A DNA stretch of 64,000 nt from Novipirellula aureliae (lineage in GTDB: Bacteria > Planctomycetota > Planctomycetia > Pirellulales > Pirellulaceae). The notes under the pieces were generated by a model. The model searched no databases and was not told the DNA's origin. It worked only from the letters and a program-made list of their open reading frames with translations. Of this stretch, positions 43,579-53,211 are shown piece after piece (position 1 is the first letter of the stretch; each line of letters starts with the position of its first letter). The DNA is taken from NCBI RefSeq assembly GCF_007860185.1, contig NZ_SJPY01000006.1, forward strand, positions 426,159-490,158, written 5' to 3'. The position numbers and the translations under genes are program-made.

Positions 43579-46017
43579 CTACTCTTCGAATATCTCCGGT
43601 GCCGCGATCGGAGGCTTGATAATCTCGGCAATCTTGCCATTCTTTTGGATTTCATTTCCCCGTCCGCCACGTGCTGTAACGCGATACTTTGCGGTCGAGA
43701 TTGTTTTCTTGGCCCCGCGATTGGTTTGCACGGTCAACAAGTCGCGATCACCCGTTGAAGGTTTAAACCCAAGCACGCGATCATCGGATGCCAAACGAAT
43801 CAGGGTGACCCCCTTACCCGCACCCGACAAATAGTTGACCTCCTCAGCACTGCAGATCATCGCCCGGCAATTCCCGGTGACAGCCAAAATCACCTCGGTG
43901 CCGTGAACCACGGCGACATCGACAACGGCTGCGCCCGGTTTCACCCGAGCAAAACGTCGACCGGTTCGGGTCGAGGGTTCTGCAAAACTTTCCAACCCAA
44001 ATCGCAAAGCAAAACCGTTCGAGGTGACGGCTAATGCGTGCGCCTGTGGGCAAAGTTCAGGCTTCTTGGGATCTTCCTTGATCTCGTCGATCACTCGCGG
44101 ATCAAAGGAAATCGCAGCAACAATACGCTCGCCGTCTTTCAATTTGAACAATTTTTGAATCGGTTCGCCAAATCCGGTCGACGCTGGGATGTCAATCATC
44201 CGGGCGGTATAGCAAACGCCAATCGACGAGAAAAAACCGATCGATTCGCGAGTGCTGCCGGCAACACACGTCAACACCTCGTCCCCCTGACGCACCCGAC
44301 TCTTGCTCGGGTCCGCAATTTGTTTCTGCCGTTTGACCCAACCGTCCTTGGTGACCATGACATGACAATCTTCGGCAACGATAAAATCTTCCGCAGCATA
44401 TTCCGGCTCCTCCGCAACGGTTTCAATTGCCGACAATCGCTTGTTGCGTTTGTCTTTGCTGTAGTCCGCAATCAGCGATTCAATCTCGGAGCGAATGATT
44501 TGCCAGCGTCCCGATCGCGTGTAATCGTTCTCGTCGTCGCTAAGCAGCTTTTCAATCTCCTTAGCCCGTTTTCGTTTCTCTTTAAGCTCTTTCAGGATCA
44601 CTTCGATTTCGAGTTTTGCCAGTCGGTAGAGCTTTAGCTCTAAAATCGCATCGGTTTGCTCGGCATCGAGTCCGCCCTTCGCCGCAGGAAAGCGGGCCAT
44701 GATCTTTTCCGCCGCATCCGCTTTGCCGTCTGATTTTCGAATGATCGCGATGATCTCATCGAGCGCATCAAAGACGAGGGCAAAGCCCTCTAGTATGTGA
44801 ATTCGACGATTCAGCGCCGCGAGTTCGTTTTCAAGTCGCTTCGTTAGGACGCTTAATCGGAAATGCAGAAAGTGCCAAAGAATCTCTTTCAAACCTAGCC
44901 GGTTCGGTGCACCGACTTCGGGGTTCTCGGTCGGCACCAAGCAGGTCAAGTTGACGTTGAAATTCTTTTGGAAATCGGTGTGCTTGTACAAATACGCCAA
45001 CACCATGTTTTCATCGGCGTCCTTTTTAAGTAACAAGTCGATGCGAATGTCTTCGGTCGATAAGTCACGTGCTTCGATGACAAGTGGGAACTTGCCCGAA
45101 TAGATCAGTTCGTTGATCCGCTCGACGAGCGCCGATTTATTGACGCCAAACGGAATCGCATCGATCATTAGCACCTTGCCGCTCTTGGACTTGGTCTCTA
45201 ACTTTGCGGTGCCGCGAAGCTTGATCGTGCCTTGGCCGGTGCTGTAGATTTCCCGCAGCTCATCTTTGGTGTTCGTGATTTGGCCACCGGTTGGAAAATC
45301 GGGGCCCTGCACCGCATCGTTGGCGACGAGTTGGTAATCCTTGATCTCGGGGTCACGCAGCAGTTTCAATAATGCTTGGCAGACCTCCTTCAAGTTATGG
45401 GGGGGGATGTTTGTAGCCATCCCGACGGCAATCCCTGTCGCGCCGTTGACGAGCAAGTTAGGCACACGGCTCGGCAGCACGACCGGTTCTTCGCGGCTGC
45501 CGTCATAGTTCGGTTTAAAGGCGACCGTGCGAGTTGCCAAATCGGCGAGAACTTCCGATGCGATCGGCGTCATCCGGCATTCGGTATACCGCATCGCGGC
45601 AGCGTTATCACCATCGATGCTGCCAAAATTACCGCTGCCGTCAATCAAAGGCATTCGCAACGAAAATGGCTGCGCCATGCGGACCAGCGCCTCGTAGATA
45701 CTGCTGTCACCGTGCGGGTGATAATTTCCCATGACGTCGCCGACGACCTTGGCACATTTACGGTGTTTCGCCGTCGCGTTGAGCCCTTGTTGGCTCATCG
45801 TGTACAAGATCCGCCGTTGGACTGGCTTCAGCCCGTCTCGAACGTCCGGCAACGCTCGGCTGGTGATGACCGAAAGTGAGTAGTTCAAATAGCGAGATTG
45901 AGCTGCTTGCCGTAGCGGAATCGATGTCAATAAAGCATCGTCAACGACGTCAAACAGCGATCCGTTCGACTCGGATTTACTTTTGCGGTTGGATGATCGT
46001 TTCGAGCGTTTTGCCAC
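43579..46017 (-). CDS. Type IIA topoisomerase subunit A (ParC/GyrA)
   Basis: This 812-aa protein starts at GTG 46017, with GGA upstream. Catalytic Tyr is Y144 in [10 protein letters not shown]. The breakage-reunion core has [19 protein letters not shown] and [15 protein letters not shown] coiled-coil middle and a C-terminal beta-pinwheel follow, with blades such as KDGWVKRQK and [10 protein letters not shown]-like strands. The GyrA-box sequence QRRGGKG is not found. Instead a [10 protein letters not shown] occurs near the end. This argues for topoisomerase IV-like (ParC) rather than classical gyrase, but the call is open. It pairs with the B subunit downstream. Confidence 0.9.
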   Translation of the reverse strand: MAKRSKRSSNRKSKSESNGSLFDVVDDALLTSIPLRQAAQSRYLNYSLSVITSRALPDVRDGLKPVQRRILYTMSQQGLNATAKHRKCAKVVGDVMGNYHPHGDSSIYEALVRMAQPFSLRMPLIDGSGNFGSIDGDNAAAMRYTECRMTPIASEVLADLATRTVAFKPNYDGSREEPVVLPSRVPNLLVNGATGIAVGMATNIPPHNLKEVCQALLKLLRDPEIKDYQLVANDAVQGPDFPTGGQITNTKDELREIYSTGQGTIKLRGTAKLETKSKSGKVLMIDAIPFGVNKSALVERINELIYSGKFPLVIEARDLSTEDIRIDLLLKKDADENMVLAYLYKHTDFQKNFNVNLTCLVPTENPEVGAPNRLGLKEILWHFLHFRLSVLTKRLENELAALNRRIHILEGFALVFDALDEIIAIIRKSDGKADAAEKIMARFPAAKGGLDAEQTDAILELKLYRLAKLEIEVILKELKEKRKRAKEIEKLLSDDENDYTRSGRWQIIRSEIESLIADYSKDKRNKRLSAIETVAEEPEYAAEDFIVAEDCHVMVTKDGWVKRQKQIADPSKSRVRQGDEVLTCVAGSTRESIGFFSSIGVCYTARMIDIPASTGFGEPIQKLFKLKDGERIVAAISFDPRVIDEIKEDPKKPELCPQAHALAVTSNGFALRFGLESFAEPSTRTGRRFARVKPGAAVVDVAVVHGTEVILAVTGNCRAMICSAEEVNYLSGAGKGVTLIRLASDDRVLGFKPSTGDRDLLTVQTNRGAKKTISTAKYRVTARGGRGNEIQKNGKIAEIIKPPIAAPEIFEE

Positions 46018-46240
46018 GCTAAATGGTCCTTTTTTCTATCAACTGGCCGGTTCGTTTGGTAATTTGTACGCTTTATGAGGATTTAACTCGATAGGTCAAC
46101 CGTAGCTATTTTAACAATCCACCCGTTTATCCCAATCAAGCGTGTCCTGACGGAACCGACGGTCAGGTTAGAGGTGGCGTGTCGGATTGCAAAGGTCATG
46201 CGAACCCTAAGCATCATCCGATGTTTGCCATTAAGAGCCA

Positions 46241-46299
46241 ATCCGAAAAGGGGTCTGACCCTTTGCAGGCGAGGCGAGAGGGGCAGACCCCTTTCGGAT
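46241..46299. repeat. Palindromic hairpin ATCCGAAAAGGGGTCTGACC
   Basis: ATCCGAAAAGGGGTCTGACC pairs with the reverse of GGGGCAGACCCCTTTCGGAT across a short loop, giving a stem of about 20 bp. It lies in the 355-bp gap between the topoisomerase A gene and a divergent small gene, roughly 75 bp before that gene's start. No other gene is seen in the gap. Confidence 0.65.
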
Positions 46300-46372
46300 A
46301 GGCTCCAAGCTTTCGTTCGGAGATTTTTCGAACACCAAATCGATACGGCCAAGGTTCAGGAGGAACCGCAGG

Positions 46373-46933
46373 ATGAGACGTCAAATTATCAACCAACTTG
46401 TTTGTACCGCTGCGGTGGCCATGCTGGCAACGTCAGTTCCATCAGCATCTGCCCAATCGCTCGGTTCCGGCGAACGAATCATCAATTCGCATGTCGTTAG
46501 CGACACGGTCGTCGGCGGATCAGCTGGCTCCTACGTTGGCGATCTTGCGAACGAGAATCCAGCGAACGACTCGTCCTTTGATTGTGAAAGCTGTGGCGAA
46601 CGGTTTTCGGTCGGCGATTGTGGCGCCGGATGCGTGGGCCGCAAATACGGACAACCCGATCTGTTCTACAACTATTTCACGCAAGGCAACTGCAATGCCG
46701 TGAACGCCCAAATGTACACGTGCCCAGGACCCGTGTCCCCACACGTTGGCAATACCCACTTTACCTACCAGCCTTTCTATCCCGAAGAAATGCTTTATCC
46801 CCACAAGAACCGTTTTCATAACTACTATGACAATGGTCGGGGGATGAACCGGACGCGGGCGGTTTACTGGACTCCACCGGTTCGCACGGCAATGAGCAAT
46901 TTCTATTGGAATTACTTGCGACTGCCACGCTAA
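46373..46933 (+). CDS. Secreted Cys-containing small protein, unknown function
   Basis: This 186-aa protein has a signal peptide (about 1-28, ending SASA-Q) and a mature part rich in Gly, Asn, Tyr and Cys (CESCGERF, CGAGC, YFTQGNCNAVNAQMYTCPG). The C-terminus is Pro- and Tyr-rich (PVRTAMSNFYWNYLRLPR). AGGAGG lies about 11 nt before the ATG. It resembles small planctomycete envelope proteins, but I do not recognise a family. The following gene at 47234 is also a small secreted Tyr-rich protein, so the two may be functionally related. Confidence 0.75.
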   Translation: MRRQIINQLVCTAAVAMLATSVPSASAQSLGSGERIINSHVVSDTVVGGSAGSYVGDLANENPANDSSFDCESCGERFSVGDCGAGCVGRKYGQPDLFYNYFTQGNCNAVNAQMYTCPGPVSPHVGNTHFTYQPFYPEEMLYPHKNRFHNYYDNGRGMNRTRAVYWTPPVRTAMSNFYWNYLRLPR

Positions 46934-46936
46934 CCC

Positions 46937-47192
46937 CAGTAGCCGTGCCTCTCCGAGACACGGAATTTCCCAGTAGCTGTGCCTCTCCGAGACACGGAAT
47001 TTCCCAGTAGCCGTGCCTCTCCGAGACACGGGATTTCCCAGTAGCCGTGTCTCTCCGAGACACGAGATTTCCCAGTAGCCGTGTCTCTCCGAGACACGAG
47101 ATTTCCCAGTAGCTGTGTCTCTCCGAGACACGAGTATTTCGCGTCTCGGAGAGACGCGGCTACTCTTTCGCGTCTCGGAGAGACGCGGCTAC
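46937..47192. repeat. 34-bp palindromic tandem array, six direct and two inverted units
   Basis: The unit CAGTAGCCGTGTCTCTCC, GAGACACGAGATTTCC is repeated six times without intervening unique sequence. Two reverse-complement units (CGTCTCGGAGAGACGCGGCTAC) close it. Each unit carries the short stem GTGTCTC/GAGACAC. The first units have GCCTC for GTCTC. It separates two small secreted-protein genes and is not a CRISPR array. Confidence 0.85.
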
Positions 47193-47233
47193 GGATTACA
47201 TGTTTATTTTCACACTTTCATTGGCTTGATGCT

Positions 47234-47617
47234 ATGATTCGACAACTTCTCATTACCGCTGGCTGCCTAGCGACTTTGGCTGGATTTTTTTCGGGTGAAA
47301 ACGAAGCCGATGCGGGCGACCCGTACGCAATGACCCAAGTTTGGGCTCATAACTACGCGATGGATCGCCCTTGGCATGGTGGTTACTACTACCAAAACTC
47401 GGGGGTGCCTCAAGCATTGATCGTGCCTCCGACAGCCCATATGCGACAAACCTTGTCGTGGGGCGTAAGCCAGAACCAAATGTATCCGATTTACCATCAA
47501 TACGGACGCAGTGCCGGCGCCCCAGCAAGCGGCGCACAAGGCCGATTCCGTGCGACCCCGCAATGGCCCAGCCACACCGACCAGTTTGGCGTGAACTACG
47601 TCCGCGGGCCTTGGTAA
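47234..47617 (+). CDS. Secreted small Tyr/Gln-rich protein, unknown function
   Basis: This 127-aa protein starts MIRQLLITAGCLATLAGFF at ATG 47234, and the open frame upstream is only repeat sequence. A signal peptide (about 1-27, ending ADA) is followed by a Tyr-, Gln- and Pro-rich body (NYAMDRPWHGGYYYQNSG, SQNQMYPIYHQYG). No catalytic motif is visible. Its size and composition parallel the gene at 46373, suggesting related envelope roles. Confidence 0.72.
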   Translation: MIRQLLITAGCLATLAGFFSGENEADAGDPYAMTQVWAHNYAMDRPWHGGYYYQNSGVPQALIVPPTAHMRQTLSWGVSQNQMYPIYHQYGRSAGAPASGAQGRFRATPQWPSHTDQFGVNYVRGPW

Positions 47618-47631
47618 AAGGAGCACAGCCT

Positions 47632-47713
47632 AGGCTTCTAGCCTGGGCAAACGGAACCACACCGCCCAGACCTCTCGTCTGCGCGGGAGAGGTATTCGCC
47701 CAGGCTAGAGCCT
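47632..47713. repeat. Palindrome AGGCTTCTAGCCTGGGC
   Basis: AGGCTTCTAGCCTGGGC pairs with GCCCAGGCTAGAGCCT 66 bp later, with an inner ACCTCTC/GAGAGGT pair. It sits between the convergent small gene and rplS, and could act as a bidirectional terminator. Confidence 0.65.
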
Positions 47714-47751
47714 CGGCCACGTTCAAACCGCCGTGAAACAAGCGGTCTCGC

Positions 47752-48105
47752 TTATCGACGGCGTTCTTTCAAACGCACAGCTTTACCGATACGATCACGC
47801 AAGAAGTATAGCTTGGCTCGGCGAACGACGCCGCTTCGTTTGATTTCAACCTTCTCGATGCGTGGGCTATGCAGCGGGAACTTGCGTTCGACACCTTGGC
47901 CAGCGACGATTCGGCGAACGGTAAACATTTCTTTTGATCCGCTTCCACTCTTAGCAATCACGACGCCACTGAATACCTGGATTCGTTCTTTGGCACCTTC
48001 AAGGATTTTCAGGTGAACGTCGACCGTATCTCCAATATCAAATTGGGGTGGATTTTCTTTGATCGAACTTTTCTCGACCAATTCCATAATGGTTTGTTGG
48101 CTCAT
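47752..48105 (-). CDS. rplS: Ribosomal protein bL19
   Basis: This 117-aa protein has the L19 core FDIGDTVDVHLKILEGAKER, FSGVVIAKSGSG, FTVRRIVAGQGVERKFPLHS and RRAKLYFLRDRIGKAVRLKE. It sits at the 30S-50S interface. GAGA precedes the ATG. It is the last gene of the ffh-rpsP-trmD-rplS cluster, 26 bp after trmD. Confidence 0.97.
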   Translation of the reverse strand: MSQQTIMELVEKSSIKENPPQFDIGDTVDVHLKILEGAKERIQVFSGVVIAKSGSGSKEMFTVRRIVAGQGVERKFPLHSPRIEKVEIKRSGVVRRAKLYFLRDRIGKAVRLKERRR

Positions 48106-48131
48106 ATTGATTCTCGCTTCTGTTTAATTGA

Positions 48132-48836
48132 TTAATTGTTTGGTTTGTTTTCGGGCAGCAAATCACTGCGCCGCTGCCGCGTCCGTTCTCGGCTTTGTGC
48201 ATCGCGCCAGTCGGCAATCGCTTTATGGTCGCCACCGAGCAAAACGCTTGGAACTTCATGGCCGCGATATTCTCTCGGCCTCGTGTATTGAGGAAACTCG
48301 AGCAATCGATTGCCTCGACTAAACGAATCCTCGATACAACTATTTTCATCGCCAAGCACACCCGGCAAAAGCCGGACAACTGCATCGACGATAACCATCG
48401 CGGCCACCTCGCCTCCGTTGAGGACAAAGTCGCCAACACTGACTTCTTCCGGTTGCAAGATGTCCACAACTCGTTGATCGAACCCTTCGTAGCGGCCACA
48501 GAGCAGCATGATCCGATCGCTGGTAGCGAGGTCTTCGGCAAGCGGTTGATCGAACCGTTTGCCACCGGGGGAGAGCAAAATCCGCCGAGCAGGTTTTGCG
48601 TCCATCGTTTCTACTGCTTCCACGCAATCGACGGTTGTATGGACTTGAATCAACATGCCCGGCCCGCCACCAAAGGGGCGGTCATCCACTTTGCGATGCG
48701 GCGTGTCTGCCGCCCAATCTCTCAGGTCGTGCCTGTGGATTTCGACCAACTTTCGCTGGATCGCCTTGTCGAGCAAACTCTGGGTTAGGTAACCATCGAA
48801 AATGGCAGGGAACAGAGTAACAATGTCAAATCGCAT
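48132..48836 (-). CDS. trmD: tRNA (guanine-N1-)-methyltransferase
   Basis: This 234-aa protein is a SPOUT-fold methyltransferase: RFDIVTLFPAIFDGYL, DDRPFGGGPGM, LLCGRYEGFDQR, SVGDFVLNGGE and the trefoil-knot region around LLPGVLGDENS. It methylates G37 in tRNAs reading C-starting codons. It is one link of the conserved rpsP-trmD-rplS cluster. The start is ATG 48836. Confidence 0.97.
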   Translation of the reverse strand: MRFDIVTLFPAIFDGYLTQSLLDKAIQRKLVEIHRHDLRDWAADTPHRKVDDRPFGGGPGMLIQVHTTVDCVEAVETMDAKPARRILLSPGGKRFDQPLAEDLATSDRIMLLCGRYEGFDQRVVDILQPEEVSVGDFVLNGGEVAAMVIVDAVVRLLPGVLGDENSCIEDSFSRGNRLLEFPQYTRPREYRGHEVPSVLLGGDHKAIADWRDAQSRERTRQRRSDLLPENKPNN

Positions 48837-48856
48837 GGAACAGAAACAGCCCGTGT

Positions 48857-49297
48857 TTATTCGCTGGCCGCTTCTTCCGTCGCTGCGGCGTCATCCGTCG
48901 CAGTTTCCGCCTTGGGCTCTTCTGACTCGGGTGCAGCTTCCGCCTTGGGCTCTTCCGCCTTCGGCTTGGGAGCTTCGGGAGGTGCCGGCGTGTATTGCTT
49001 CCGCTTGCCAAGACGCTCCAACGCAGCCTTTTGCTGTTCCAGATGCGTGCCGTTGGTTCCGTACTTCTTGATCAGCACGGCAACCTTATCACTCGGCTGC
49101 GCACCGACGCTGATCCAATGGTCGATACGATCTGACTTTAGTGAAACCCGGGCATCGGTTTCGGGGCACATGGGGTCGTAATAGCCGAGTTCTTCGATCA
49201 CTCGGCCATCACGCGGACTGCGTTGGTCCATTGCACAAACGCGGAAGAAAGGACGGTGGGACCGGCCTAACTTTTTCATTCGAATTCTTACTGCCAT
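48857..49297 (-). CDS. rpsP: Ribosomal protein bS16 with an Ala/Glu/Lys-rich tail
   Basis: A protein of about 146 aa starts MAVRIRMKKLGRSHRPFFR at ATG 49297, and in-frame codons upstream are leader. Residues 1-85 form the S16 fold (RVCAMDQRSPRDGRVIEELG, LKSDRIDHWISVGAQPSD). The last 60 residues are a low-complexity tail of repeated PKAEEPKAEAAPE-like units not found in typical S16. It lies 118 bp after ffh. Confidence 0.96.
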   Translation of the reverse strand: MAVRIRMKKLGRSHRPFFRVCAMDQRSPRDGRVIEELGYYDPMCPETDARVSLKSDRIDHWISVGAQPSDKVAVLIKKYGTNGTHLEQQKAALERLGKRKQYTPAPPEAPKPKAEEPKAEAAPESEEPKAETATDDAAATEEAASE

Positions 49298-49415
49298 TAA
49301 ACTTCTTCGCTTTCCGTGTTGAAGCACTCGCTTCAATAAAGGGTTACACTTTCGGTCAGACTGCCTGGGACGATCAATGATCGTGCCGGGTCGGTGCCGC
49401 ATACGTACGGCAATA

Positions 49416-50885
49416 CTACTTCTTCCGTTTCATTTTTCGCAACATTCGGTCGCGTTCTTTTTTTCGTTTTTTCTTCTCGGCAGGCGACAATCGCTCGCCG
49501 GTACTTTTCTTTGTTTTCATGCCCAGCGTCGGGTCGCCCAGCGCGGCGCCTTGCTGCATTTGCCGCATCATCTTCATGCGGTCGCCGACGCCTTTGCCCA
49601 TCATCGCTTGCATCATCGGTTTCATCGTTTCGAATTGTTTCACCAATTGCGAAATCGTCGACGCTTGGACGCCCGCCCCCTTGGCGATTCGGGTCCGCCG
49701 GTGGATGTCGATCGACTTTGGATTACGACGCTCTTCCATCGTCATGGAATTGATCGCACCGATCGTTTGCCGAATCCCCCCCGCGGCTTCGTCGCTATCC
49801 ATCATCTCTTTGAATTGGCCCATGCCAGGCATCAAGCCCATCATCTTGCCCATCAATCCTGGCTGAGCGACCTTCATCATCATGTCTTTGAAGTCGTCGA
49901 GCGTGAAGTCGCCCGACGCCATCTTTGCTTCGATCTCTTCACGCTCTTTTTCGTCGACGATTCGATGGGCTTCACGAGCAGCTGCGACGATATCGCCCAT
50001 CTGCAAAATTCGGCTCGCCATCCCCTCGGGACGAAACGGTTCGAGAGCATCAAATCGCTCCCCGGTACCGATAAACTTGACCGGGACTCCCGTTACCTGT
50101 TTGACCGACAACAACGCACCGCCACGGGCGTCACCGTCAAGCTTGGTCATAATGACGCCGTTCAGTTCCAACGCGTCATTGAACGCTCCGGCACTGTTGA
50201 CCGCGTCCTGGCCCGTCATCCCGTCGACGACCAAGTAAACCTGATCCGGTTGGACCTTTTTATCGATCCGCTGCAGCTCGCCCATCAATTCTTGGTCGAT
50301 CGCCAATCGGCCGGCGGTGTCTAGAATGACAACGCGAGCCCCTTCGGCTTTCGCCTTCGCGATCCCATTCCTGCAAACCTTGACCGGATCCTTGTTGTCC
50401 GATTCGCTATAGACGGGGACGTCTAGTTGGCGGCCAATCACGTGCAATTGCTCGATCGCCGCGGGCCGCTGCAAGTCAGCCGCCACCAACATCGGGGTGA
50501 TCTTCTCTTCCTTGAGCAGCTGCGATAACTTGCCGCACGTCGTCGTTTTACCACTACCTTGCAAGCCGCAAAGCATGATAATCGTCGGCCCCGACTCCTT
50601 CAGGTGCAGGGACGAGTCGACAGGCCCAAGGATCGAAATCAGCTCGTCATTGACAATCCGCACCAACTCTTCGTGCGGACGCAGACTCAACAGCACACGT
50701 TTGCCGAGTGCTCTCTCGGAGACATGCTCCATGAAGTCCTGGACAACCGAATAGCTAACATCGGCCTCCAGCATCGACTTTTTGACCAATTCGAGCCCGT
50801 CGCGCATATTACCTTCGGTCAACTTGCCTTTACCAGACAAGCTCTTGAAAGCAGACTGCAAACCTTCGGACAGCGAATCAAACAC
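49416..50885 (-). CDS. ffh: Signal recognition particle GTPase
   Basis: This 489-aa protein starts at GTG 50885. An N-domain helix bundle is followed by the G domain with GLQGSGKTT (G1, about 107-115), AADLQRPAAIEQL, DTAGR, and TKLDGDARGG. A Met-rich M domain at about 330-450 (MMMKVAQPGLMGKMMGLMP) binds 4.5S RNA and signal sequences. The end is strongly basic (KKKRKKERDRMLRKMKRKK). It targets membrane proteins to the FtsY receptor. It is the first gene of its cluster. Confidence 0.97.
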   Translation of the reverse strand: MFDSLSEGLQSAFKSLSGKGKLTEGNMRDGLELVKKSMLEADVSYSVVQDFMEHVSERALGKRVLLSLRPHEELVRIVNDELISILGPVDSSLHLKESGPTIIMLCGLQGSGKTTTCGKLSQLLKEEKITPMLVAADLQRPAAIEQLHVIGRQLDVPVYSESDNKDPVKVCRNGIAKAKAEGARVVILDTAGRLAIDQELMGELQRIDKKVQPDQVYLVVDGMTGQDAVNSAGAFNDALELNGVIMTKLDGDARGGALLSVKQVTGVPVKFIGTGERFDALEPFRPEGMASRILQMGDIVAAAREAHRIVDEKEREEIEAKMASGDFTLDDFKDMMMKVAQPGLMGKMMGLMPGMGQFKEMMDSDEAAGGIRQTIGAINSMTMEERRNPKSIDIHRRTRIAKGAGVQASTISQLVKQFETMKPMMQAMMGKGVGDRMKMMRQMQQGAALGDPTLGMKTKKSTGERLSPAEKKKRKKERDRMLRKMKRKK

Positions 50886-51044
50886 GAAAAAACTCGAGCG
50901 AAAAATGGAGGGGAAGAGACGAATAAGTCGGCAAATCGCCGGCTGGACCTATTTTTGAGGACCCGAGAGTGTACCGACCCGCTAGCGGGTCTGTAAATGG
51001 AGTATCCTAGTAAAGTCGGTGATTTTTCCTTTAACGGATTCCGT

Positions 51045-52481
51045 TCAAGCCGACTCGGCGGTTTCCGCTTTGCTGATGGCTAACGCCGCGGCGACACGCT
51101 CGGCTGCTGATTCACCACTTTCGATACAGCCGGGGACTCCGACGCCATTCAAGGAGTTGCCCGCCAATCCCAACGTTGGGAAGGATCCCAAACGACGGTT
51201 GATCAATTCGACCCGGTCGCAGTGGCCGACATGGTACTGCGGCATCGCCTGCCGCTGTTGGCTCAACCGCGTGAACAGCGGCTCTCCACTTAAACCGATC
51301 AGATCCGCCAATTCCCCTCGGGCGATTTGAATCAACTCATCGTCGGACTTTTCGAGTAGCTCGCTCTGGCAAGCACCACCAAGATAGACGCGAAGCAAAA
51401 CGTGATCCTCGGGCGCTCGCCCGTCATATTTCACGCTAGAGAAGCTGCATGACAAAATTTGCCGTTCTTCAACGATCGGTACGACAAAACCGAACGCGTC
51501 GAGCGGATGCTGAATCTGGTCGCGGCGATAGCCCATCGACAATACCGCGCAACTGGCGTACTCGATCCGACTCAACTCTTCCGCAACCTTGGCATCGACG
51601 AGGCTAAGCATTTTGGCCGCATGCCGTGCCGGTGCCGCAATGATGACCGCGTCAAAGGTTTCTGTCGACGCCTGTTGGCCCCCCACTTCCAAGACCCATT
51701 GCCCCCCCGCGTTCTGTTGTACGCTTTCGACAGGACGTTCGGTTTGGATCGTATCGACCGGCAACCGACCTCGAATCGCTTCGATTAAACGGCTCATGCC
51801 TCCTCGCAGTGTTGCAAATTGGCCATACCTTGCGCCAGAGGACTTTTCGGCCGGTTTGCCCTTGCGCGCCTTTAACATCGCCGAAATCAAACTGCCGTGT
51901 TTGCGTTCCATTTCCAAGAATCGAGGCATCGTCGCAGCCACGCTAAGTTTCTCAGGATCGGCAGTGTAAATTCCACCGACAAGAGGCTGCACAAGTCGCT
52001 CGAACAGTTCTTTTCCAAAACGGCGAGTCACAAATGCCTTGAGCGATTCGTCCTCTTCGCGATGCTTTTGTGGGACAAAATATTCCCAGCCCGCACGCAG
52101 TTTGCCCAGCATCCCGAGCGTCCGCGTTGTCACCAACGGCCAAAGACGCGAAGGAGCCATGATCAGAAATCCTTCAGGGATCGGCTCCAACCGACCACGG
52201 CTAACGACCATCGCTTTGCGTCCCAGTGGATTGGTTCCGATCAAATCGTCACCCAACCCAACTCGCTCGCAAAGCTTCACACCCGCGTTTGGAGTCGTGA
52301 TAAAATTGTCCGCAGCACTTTCGACGAGAAACCCGTCGATCTCGGTCGTTTCGATAACCCCTCCGACTCGCTGGCTCGCCTCAAACAAACGGACTTCAAA
52401 TTCGGGATTGATTTCGAGTAAGTGATGAGCCGCCGCGAGTCCGGAAACCCCGCCACCAATCACTGCGATTCGATGTGTCAC
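51045..52481 (-). CDS. hemY: Protoporphyrinogen oxidase (HemY/HemG type)
   Basis: This 478-aa flavoprotein starts at GTG 52481, with AGGA upstream. FAD-binding GGGVSGLAAAHHL at 9-21 and the following FEASQRVGGVIETTE, SAADNFIT, and the C-terminal ALAGNSLNGVGVPGCIESGE are typical of the oxygen-dependent enzyme family. It oxidises protoporphyrinogen IX, or coproporphyrinogen III in the variant pathway, during heme synthesis. Which of the two substrates it uses cannot be read from sequence here. No other heme genes are adjacent. Confidence 0.9.
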   Translation of the reverse strand: MTHRIAVIGGGVSGLAAAHHLLEINPEFEVRLFEASQRVGGVIETTEIDGFLVESAADNFITTPNAGVKLCERVGLGDDLIGTNPLGRKAMVVSRGRLEPIPEGFLIMAPSRLWPLVTTRTLGMLGKLRAGWEYFVPQKHREEDESLKAFVTRRFGKELFERLVQPLVGGIYTADPEKLSVAATMPRFLEMERKHGSLISAMLKARKGKPAEKSSGARYGQFATLRGGMSRLIEAIRGRLPVDTIQTERPVESVQQNAGGQWVLEVGGQQASTETFDAVIIAAPARHAAKMLSLVDAKVAEELSRIEYASCAVLSMGYRRDQIQHPLDAFGFVVPIVEERQILSCSFSSVKYDGRAPEDHVLLRVYLGGACQSELLEKSDDELIQIARGELADLIGLSGEPLFTRLSQQRQAMPQYHVGHCDRVELINRRLGSFPTLGLAGNSLNGVGVPGCIESGESAAERVAAALAISKAETAESA

Positions 52482-52590
52482 TTCGTTGTATCCTGTGTTG
52501 ATAATTGGTTTTTCGCTAAAACCACGTGAGCAACGCCTCCGCGTTTTGCAGCAACGAACGGCCGACGCAACGAACGCGCGGCAGGCTGGG

Positions 52591-52653
52591 CCCGCGGTCT
52601 AACGGGCCCGCGGTCTAACGGGTCACGCGGTCTAATGGGCACGCGGTCTAACG
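52591..52653. repeat. Short tandem repeat CGCGGTCTAACGGGC
   Basis: Four units of 15-17 bp, CGCGGTCTAACGGGC and variants, lie in tandem within the 730-bp gap between the oxidase and the LuxR-type regulator. The rest of that gap, up to 53211, shows no supported gene. The last about 150 bp probably include the regulator promoter. Confidence 0.75.
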
Positions 52654-53211
52654 ATTGGTTGACGAAACGGAAGCCATCACCTAGGCGGCCCAAACGTCAG
52701 CTTTTAAGGTGGAAGGTACCAGCAATCGGGCTCTTCAGCAAACAGGTTGTCCGTCATTGCCTAAGCTCTCGCTCACGCTTTGATGGGAAAAATCGCTGCA
52801 AATCACCACCAAAAATCCACTCGGCAAACGATTCCTGCATGACGGACCGACGGCGTGCCCGAATCCTCGATGCGATCAATAGCCCCTCCTCTCGAAACAA
52901 CGCCTATTGGTGACGCTCCTGCACAATCTCGACCATGAAATTACGTAATCCGTATGTTTTTTCCTGATTCAGAACAAACAATATGCGATACTAGTTATAG
53001 GACAGGTCGTTTGCCCCACGGTCGGTCCGTTTTTGATCACCCGGGCATCGAGTGATTGCCCCTATTCGATGTCCGGAGTGATCTTTCTTATTCTTGGCAA
53101 CTTTGATGCAGTCCCCCCCCCCTCTGCAAATTACCTGCACGAATGATCCTGTTTATGAGGGGTGCCTAACTGCTTCATTGCAAAACACAGCCCGTACTTG
53201 CAAGCATAATT

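Noticed and set aside
46937-47192. Possible CRISPR array from regular 34-bp repeats
   Set aside because: The repeats are head to tail without unique spacers, contain their own palindromes, and end in inverted units. No cas genes are near. The same holds for 55914-56126.
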